From: Echinicola arenosa
GTDB taxonomy: Bacteria > Bacteroidota > Bacteroidia > Cytophagales > Cyclobacteriaceae
Direction: 5' to 3'
Length of the DNA stretch: 64,000 nucleotides
Assembly: GCF_014841125.1 (NCBI RefSeq)
Contig: NZ_JACYTQ010000004.1
Location: 388,055-452,054 of the forward strand
Under the pieces are notes generated by a model. It was not told the origin of the DNA. It did not search any database and saw only the letters and a program-made list of their open reading frames with translations. Made by a program: the position numbers and the translations under genes. This document shows positions 59,334 to 64,000 of the stretch, in pieces; position 1 is the first letter of the stretch, and each line of letters begins with the position of its first letter.

Positions 59334-61265
59334 ATGGGAAAAATTATTGGTATAGACTTGGGAACCACTAACTCCTGCGTTGCCGTAATGGAAGGTAATG
59401 AGCCAGTGGTGATCCAGAACAGTGAGGGAAGAAGAACTACCCCTTCTATTGTGGCATTTTTGGACAATGGAAATGGAGAAAGAAAGGTAGGGGATCCAGC
59501 AAAGAGACAAGCAATCACTAACCCGGCCAATACCATTTCATCCGTGAAAAGGTTTATGGGTAAAAAATTCTCTGAGGTTTCTGATGAGAAGAAACATGCC
59601 TCTTATAAAGTTGAAAAAGGTTCTAATGATACTGTAGCTGTGAAAATCGGAGACAGATCATATACACCTCAAGAGATTTCAGCGATGATCCTTCAGAAGA
59701 TGAAGTCGACTGCTGAGGATTTCCTGGGACAAGAAGTAACAGAGGCGGTCATTACTGTTCCTGCTTACTTTAATGATGCAGAACGTCACGCCACTAAGGA
59801 AGCTGGTCAAATTGCAGGTTTGGATGTGAAAAGAATCATCAACGAACCTACAGCAGCAGCCTTGGCCTATGGTATGGACAAGAAGGATAGAGATATGAAA
59901 ATAGCAGTGTATGACCTTGGTGGTGGTACATTTGATATTTCTATCCTAGAATTGGGTGATGGTGTATTCGAAGTGAAGTCTACTAACGGTGATGTTCACC
60001 TTGGTGGAGATGACTTTGACCAGGTGATCATTGATTGGTTGGCCGCAGAGTTCAAATCTGAAGAAGATATCGACTTGAAGCAAGATCCGATGGCACTTCA
60101 GCGCTTGAAGGAAGCTGCTGAGAAAGCTAAGATTGAGCTTTCAAGTTCATCTACTACTGAGATCAATCTTCCTTATATCACTGCGACCCAAACAGGTCCT
60201 AAGCACTTGGTAAGAAACCTTTCTAGAGCCAAATTCGAGCAACTGTCTGAGACATTGGTGAAGCGTTCTATGGAGCCTTGCAAGAAAGCCTTGTCTGATG
60301 CAGGCATGTCTCCTTCAGAAATTGACGAAGTAATCTTGGTAGGTGGTTCTACAAGGATCCCTAAAATTCAGGAAGAAGTAGAAAAGTTCTTCGGTAAGAA
60401 GCCGTCTAAAGGTGTGAATCCTGATGAGGTAGTAGCCATTGGTGCTGCCATCCAAGGTGGTGTATTGACTGGTGAAGTGAAAGATGTATTGTTGCTAGAT
60501 GTGACACCGCTTTCTTTAGGTATCGAAACCATGGGTGGAGTATTCACCAAATTGATCGAAGCCAACACTACCATTCCATCCAAGAAGTCTGAGACTTTCT
60601 CTACCGCAGCTGACAACCAACCTGCAGTGGATATCCATGTACTTCAAGGTGAAAGACCTTTGTCCAAGGATAACAGAAGTATTGGTAGATTCCAATTGAG
60701 CGACATTCCGCCAGCACCAAGAGGTGTACCTCAAATCGAAGTAACTTTTGATATTGATGCGAACGGTATCCTTCACGTATCTGCCAAGGACAAGGGAACA
60801 GGTAAAGAGCAGAAAATTAAAATAGAAGCTTCTTCAGGACTTTCTGATGAGGAAATCGAAAGAATGAAAAAAGAGGCTGAAGCTAACGCTGCTTCTGATA
60901 AGGAGGAAAAAGAAAAAATCGAAAAGCTTAACCAAGCTGACAGTTTGATCTTCCAAACTGAGAAGCAGTTAAAAGAATTCGGTGATAAGCTTTCTGATGG
61001 AAATAAAACCAATATCAATGGAGCATTGGAGAAGTTGAAATCAGCTCATCAAGCCCAGGATTTGACTGCCATCACTCCTGCTATTGAAGAACTCAACAAA
61101 GCGTGGGAAGCTGCTTCTACAGAAATGTACAATGCTACTCAGGGAACTGGTGCTGAAGGTGCTGCTGGCGCGGGAGCTGGTGCTTCTGCTGAGGCAGGTG
61201 CGGATGCTGGAGACAGTGTTTCTGATGTAGATTATGAAGAGGTAAACGAAGAAGATAAAAAATAA
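59334..61265 (+). CDS. dnaK: molecular chaperone DnaK (Hsp70)
   Basis: 643 residues. The nucleotide-binding domain ([71 protein letters not shown]) is followed by the linker [19 protein letters not shown], the substrate-binding domain and helical lid. A Gly/Ala-rich stretch (about 600-625) precedes the acidic end EEVNEEDKK, which replaces the proteobacterial EEVxDKK. It has its own -24/-12-like promoter and a terminator at 61287 that separates it from the GroES-like gene. grpE and dnaJ are not in the window. Confidence 0.97.
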   Translation: MGKIIGIDLGTTNSCVAVMEGNEPVVIQNSEGRRTTPSIVAFLDNGNGERKVGDPAKRQAITNPANTISSVKRFMGKKFSEVSDEKKHASYKVEKGSNDTVAVKIGDRSYTPQEISAMILQKMKSTAEDFLGQEVTEAVITVPAYFNDAERHATKEAGQIAGLDVKRIINEPTAAALAYGMDKKDRDMKIAVYDLGGGTFDISILELGDGVFEVKSTNGDVHLGGDDFDQVIIDWLAAEFKSEEDIDLKQDPMALQRLKEAAEKAKIELSSSSTTEINLPYITATQTGPKHLVRNLSRAKFEQLSETLVKRSMEPCKKALSDAGMSPSEIDEVILVGGSTRIPKIQEEVEKFFGKKPSKGVNPDEVVAIGAAIQGGVLTGEVKDVLLLDVTPLSLGIETMGGVFTKLIEANTTIPSKKSETFSTAADNQPAVDIHVLQGERPLSKDNRSIGRFQLSDIPPAPRGVPQIEVTFDIDANGILHVSAKDKGTGKEQKIKIEASSGLSDEEIERMKKEAEANAASDKEEKEKIEKLNQADSLIFQTEKQLKEFGDKLSDGNKTNINGALEKLKSAHQAQDLTAITPAIEELNKAWEAASTEMYNATQGTGAEGAAGAGAGASAEAGADAGDSVSDVDYEEVNEEDKK

Positions 61266-61286
61266 TTTTCTTCGAGATCAATAAGT

Positions 61287-61322
61287 AAAAAGCATCTCGT
61301 GTATTCGGGGTGCTTTTTGTTT
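61287..61322 (+). terminator. terminator of dnaK
   Basis: A 12-bp stem AAAAAGCATCTC/GGGGTGCTTTTT (with two G-U pairs at its top), 8-nt loop, then TGTTTTT. Confidence 0.75.
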
Positions 61323-61342
61323 TTAATTCAAGTGAACTAACA

Positions 61343-61717
61343 ATGCGGTTGACGGAAGACAATAAGCTTAAAAAGCTGGTAGTAGTAGGTGATCGGGTAT
61401 TGATCAAACCTAAAAAGGCCACCGAGAAGACCTCAAGTGGTCTTTACCTCCCTCCTGGTGTCCAGGAAAAGGAAAAGGTACAGCAAGGCTATATCATAAA
61501 GGCCGGTCCAGGTTATCCCATTCCCATGCATGTGGAGGAAGATGAGCCTTGGAAAGAAAAGGAAGAGAACATTCGGTATGTGCCGCTCCAAGCGAAAGAA
61601 GGTGATTTAGCCATTTTCTTATTGAATGGAGCTCATGAAGTAATTTATGAGGGAGAGAAATTCTACATTGTCTCTCAAAATGCCATTTTGATGCTGGAAA
61701 GAGAAGAGGAGCTTTAA
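61343..61717 (+). CDS. divergent GroES-family co-chaperonin
   Basis: The open frame reaches 61310, but ATG 61343 (MRLTEDNKLKKLVVVGD) is the likelier start, giving 124 residues. The GroES beta-barrel is visible (VVVGDRVLIKPKKATEKTSSGLYLPPG with a mobile-loop-like part, KVQQGYIIKAGPGYPIPM, GDLAIFLLNGAHEVIYEGEKFYIVSQNAILMLE), with an insertion (MHVEEDEPWKEKEENIRYVPLQ) in the middle, so it is about 30 residues longer than GroES. No groEL partner is near. It probably serves a specialised role beside DnaK. The terminator overlaps its last codons. Confidence 0.78.
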   Translation: MRLTEDNKLKKLVVVGDRVLIKPKKATEKTSSGLYLPPGVQEKEKVQQGYIIKAGPGYPIPMHVEEDEPWKEKEENIRYVPLQAKEGDLAIFLLNGAHEVIYEGEKFYIVSQNAILMLEREEEL

Positions 61718-61731
61718 TAGCTCCTTTTTTT
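61707..61731 (+). terminator. terminator overlapping the GroES-like stop codon
   Basis: AGGAGCT (61707-61713) pairs with AGCTCCT (61719-61725) around TTAAT, followed by six further T residues. The stop TAA at 61715-61717 lies in the loop. Confidence 0.85.
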
Positions 61732-61778
61732 GCGCCTACTTTCGAAAAAGGCATAGCTATAATTGGATTTTAGCCGAA

Positions 61779-61794
61779 CCTAAATTGGTTTAGG
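61779..61794. promoter_or_regulatory. inverted repeat upstream of glpD
   Basis: CCTAAA-TTGG-TTTAGG is a perfect 6-bp inverted repeat 48 nt before the glpD ATG, with flanking GAAC and GTTC also complementary after one offset. It could be the operator for a regulator of the glp operon. Confidence 0.35.
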
Positions 61795-61842
61795 CGTTCA
61801 TTTTTTTTAACTTATCCAATGTATTTTTAATGATGACTTCCT

Positions 61843-63408
61843 ATGGATCGAGCCCGTAACCTCCAGCAGTTAAAAGATGATGATAAGATTTGGGATATTG
61901 CGATCATTGGAGGAGGGGCCTCAGGTTTAGGAGTAGCCTTGGATGCATTATCCAGAGGGCTAAGTGTTGTACTTTTTGAACGCTCAGATTTCGCAAAAGG
62001 GACTTCCAGTAGAAGCACTAAATTGGTTCATGGTGGTGTCAGGTACTTGGCCCAAGGGGATGTGCTGCTGGTTTGGGAAGCCTTGAGAGAAAGAGGGAGG
62101 ATTTTGAGAAATGCCCCTCATTTAGCTCATGTGCAACCTTTTGTCATTCCTATCTATTCTTATTTGGGGAAACTCAGGTATACTCTTGGGCTTAAGGTTT
62201 ATGACTGGATGTCAGGTTGGTTGAGCCTTGGAGATTCTTATTTTATTTCAAAAGAAGAAACTATTCAGCGGCTACCTCAAATTAAGCAAGAGGGATTGCT
62301 TGGTGGGGTAGTGTATCATGATGGGGAATTTGATGACGCAAGACTGGCTTTGGCAATTGCTCAGACTTGTGATGATTTGGGTGGGCTAATGTTGAATTAC
62401 ACTCCTGTGACTGCTCTATCGAAGGATGAAAATCAAAAAGTTGCCGGGCTTAAAGTAAGGGATGCTCTTGGCAAGAAAAACTATCAGGTGAAAGCTAAGA
62501 TGGTGGTAAATGCGACAGGCGTATTTGCCGATAAAATTTTGAGGATGGATCAACCGGAAGTAGCAAAGATGATTCAGCCGAGCCAAGGGGTGCATTTGGT
62601 TTTGCCCAATGAATTTTTAGGAGGGGTTGATGCGTTGATGATTCCAAAAACTTCTGATGGTCGTGTGCTTTTTGCAGTGCCTTGGAAAGGTAAGCTGGTG
62701 ATGGGGACTACAGATACATTGAGAGAGAAGGCAAAACAGGAACCAGAAGCATTGTCTAGGGAGGTTTCTTTTATCCTAAATACAGCTGGCTTGTATTTGA
62801 CCAAAAGGCCAAGCAGAAAAGATATTTTAGCTGTTTATGCCGGATTGAGACCTTTGGCAGCCCCTAAAGAAGGAAAAGTCAAAACAAAAGAAATATCCAG
62901 AAACCATAAGATTATTGTCGCTGATTCGGGTTTGGTGACCCTCACAGGCGGTAAATGGACCACGTTTAGGAAGATGGGAGAAGATACGGTCAATTATTTT
63001 CATAGAATAACTGGTGAAAAATTAATCGTGAGTAAATCATGGGAAGTTAAAATACATGGTTATGGGGAGGTTATTTTGGAAGGTCATTGGAAAAAATATG
63101 GCAATGAAGCGGTCAAGATTCTTCAAATGATCAAGGATAATCCGAATTATGCAAAACTTCTTCATGCGGACTACCCTTATACTGCTGGTGAAGTGGTCTG
63201 GGCTGTAAGGGAGGAAATGGCCATGAAGGTGGAAGATGTGTTGTCCAGAAGAATGAGAATGTTGATTCTGGATACCAAGGCTGCATTAGAGATGGCACCA
63301 TTGGTGGCCAAACTGATGGCCGTGGAATTGAAAGAAGACGATGTATGGATCAATAAGGAGTTAGAAGATTTTGAGAATATAGCTAAGAAGTATTTGATTA
63401 AAATATAA
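61843..63408 (+). CDS. glpD: FAD-dependent glycerol-3-phosphate dehydrogenase
   Basis: 521 residues. Oxidises sn-glycerol 3-phosphate to dihydroxyacetone phosphate at the membrane, passing electrons to quinone. The FAD motif is [18 protein letters not shown] (20-37); [34 protein letters not shown] and [14 protein letters not shown] are family hallmarks. The C-terminal capping domain is present. glpK starts 4 nt after the stop, so uptake-independent glycerol use (glycerol kinase followed by oxidation) is organised as one operon; the transporter is not in view. Confidence 0.94.
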   Translation: MDRARNLQQLKDDDKIWDIAIIGGGASGLGVALDALSRGLSVVLFERSDFAKGTSSRSTKLVHGGVRYLAQGDVLLVWEALRERGRILRNAPHLAHVQPFVIPIYSYLGKLRYTLGLKVYDWMSGWLSLGDSYFISKEETIQRLPQIKQEGLLGGVVYHDGEFDDARLALAIAQTCDDLGGLMLNYTPVTALSKDENQKVAGLKVRDALGKKNYQVKAKMVVNATGVFADKILRMDQPEVAKMIQPSQGVHLVLPNEFLGGVDALMIPKTSDGRVLFAVPWKGKLVMGTTDTLREKAKQEPEALSREVSFILNTAGLYLTKRPSRKDILAVYAGLRPLAAPKEGKVKTKEISRNHKIIVADSGLVTLTGGKWTTFRKMGEDTVNYFHRITGEKLIVSKSWEVKIHGYGEVILEGHWKKYGNEAVKILQMIKDNPNYAKLLHADYPYTAGEVVWAVREEMAMKVEDVLSRRMRMLILDTKAALEMAPLVAKLMAVELKEDDVWINKELEDFENIAKKYLIKI

Positions 63409-63412
63409 AACA

Positions 63413-64000
63413 ATGACCCAAAATAACCAATTTATCATGGCGCTGGACCAAGGCACAACTAGCTCCAGGGCCATTCTTTTTGATAGGAAAGGTCAAATTG
63501 TCGCCTTAGCCCAAAAGGATTTCGAGCAGTTTTTTCCTAAGTCTGGTTGGGTGGAGCACGACCCCGCTGAGATCTGGACCTCACAGGCCTCAGTCATCTT
63601 GGAGGTAATTGCCAAGGCAGAGATTGAACCTAATCAGATCGCTGGAATCGGTATTACCAATCAAAGGGAAACGACTATTCTTTGGGACAGGGATACAGGA
63701 AAACCACTGTATAAAGCGATAGTATGGCAGGATCGACGGACTTCGGCCTATTGTAATGAACTGAAAAGAAAGGGCTATTCTGAAAAAATAAGTAAGAAGA
63801 CCGGGTTAATCATTGACGCCTATTTTTCCGCTACAAAGATCAAGTGGATTTTGGATCATGTGGATGGAGCTCGTCAAAAAGCAGCACAAGGAAAAATATG
63901 CTTTGGGACGGTTGATAGTTGGTTGATCTGGAAGTTGACAAAAGGAAAGGAACATATTACCGACATTACCAATGCTAGCAGGACCTTGGTTTTTAATATT
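63413..64000 (+). CDS. glpK: glycerol kinase, N-terminal part
   Basis: The gene starts at ATG 63413 and is cut by the window end after 196 codons. It shows [21 protein letters not shown] (the ATP/Mg P-loop-like motif of the FGGY sugar kinases), [48 protein letters not shown] and [12 protein letters not shown], all typical of GlpK. It phosphorylates glycerol to glycerol 3-phosphate, the substrate of the upstream glpD product. Confidence 0.95.
   Translation, partial: MTQNNQFIMALDQGTTSSRAILFDRKGQIVALAQKDFEQFFPKSGWVEHDPAEIWTSQASVILEVIAKAEIEPNQIAGIGITNQRETTILWDRDTGKPLYKAIVWQDRRTSAYCNELKRKGYSEKISKKTGLIIDAYFSATKIKWILDHVDGARQKAAQGKICFGTVDSWLIWKLTKGKEHITDITNASRTLVFNI

Noticed and set aside
1-64000. 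tRNA or rRNA genes and prophage or conjugation modules.
   Set aside because: No T-loop or acceptor-stem pattern, rRNA segment, integrase or structural phage gene was noticed; a tRNAscan or Infernal run would settle this.

Overview
The window is chromosomal DNA from a member of the Bacteroidota, most likely order Cytophagales, family Cyclobacteriaceae; the genus cannot be fixed by reading alone. Clues are a type IX secretion (T9SS) sorting domain, a DUF4293 membrane protein, many SPI/SPII-exported beta-propeller lipoproteins of the DUF5128 and DUF4221 kinds, ribosomal protein L31 of type B, a fused alpha/beta E1 dehydrogenase, and several exact matches to the Bacteroidota promoter TTTG-N20-TAnnTTTG.

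Accessory half (1-29.8 kb). It opens with the tail of a REP-associated (Y1/RAYT) transposase, its palindromes and an 11-bp tandem repeat. Then come lone or paired envelope genes with large, hairpin-rich gaps: six beta-propeller lipoproteins (216, 7535, 11240, 20932, 22596, 23857), a thioredoxin-like secreted protein, a T9SS metalloprotease interrupted by one in-frame stop, an OmpA-type protein, an erythromycin-esterase-family lipoprotein, and one RND adaptor with two different RND permeases in a block that looks richer in G+C. The block ends with three paralogous small secreted proteins (25406, 27244, 29199). The first two share a canonical promoter and a structured 5' leader; this leader is the best candidate here for something undescribed.

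Housekeeping half (29.8-64 kb). Genes are close-packed and recognisable. They include a fused branched-chain-type E1 dehydrogenase, an AraC regulator with a metal-site-like N-terminus, an alanine/glycine symporter, and a seven-gene minus-strand operon (GlmU-like, holB, retropepsin-like protease, rimK, hemC, cyclophilin, RmlD-like) with overlapping starts and stops. Further on are L31, a Wzi/RemB-like outer-membrane protein, an MsbA-type exporter, comM, a Cys/Met PLP enzyme, an ECF sigma factor with a probable anti-sigma factor, truA with a second ABC exporter, hemE, a MOSC protein, dnaK with a divergent GroES, and glpD-glpK. glpK runs off the right end.

Regulation visible in the sequence: three exact TTTG-N20-TAnnTTTG promoters, a sigma-54-like -24/-12 element with an upstream inverted repeat before dnaK, about a dozen intrinsic terminators, and terminator-like hairpins placed upstream of some lipoprotein genes. 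No tRNA, rRNA or CRISPR array was seen.
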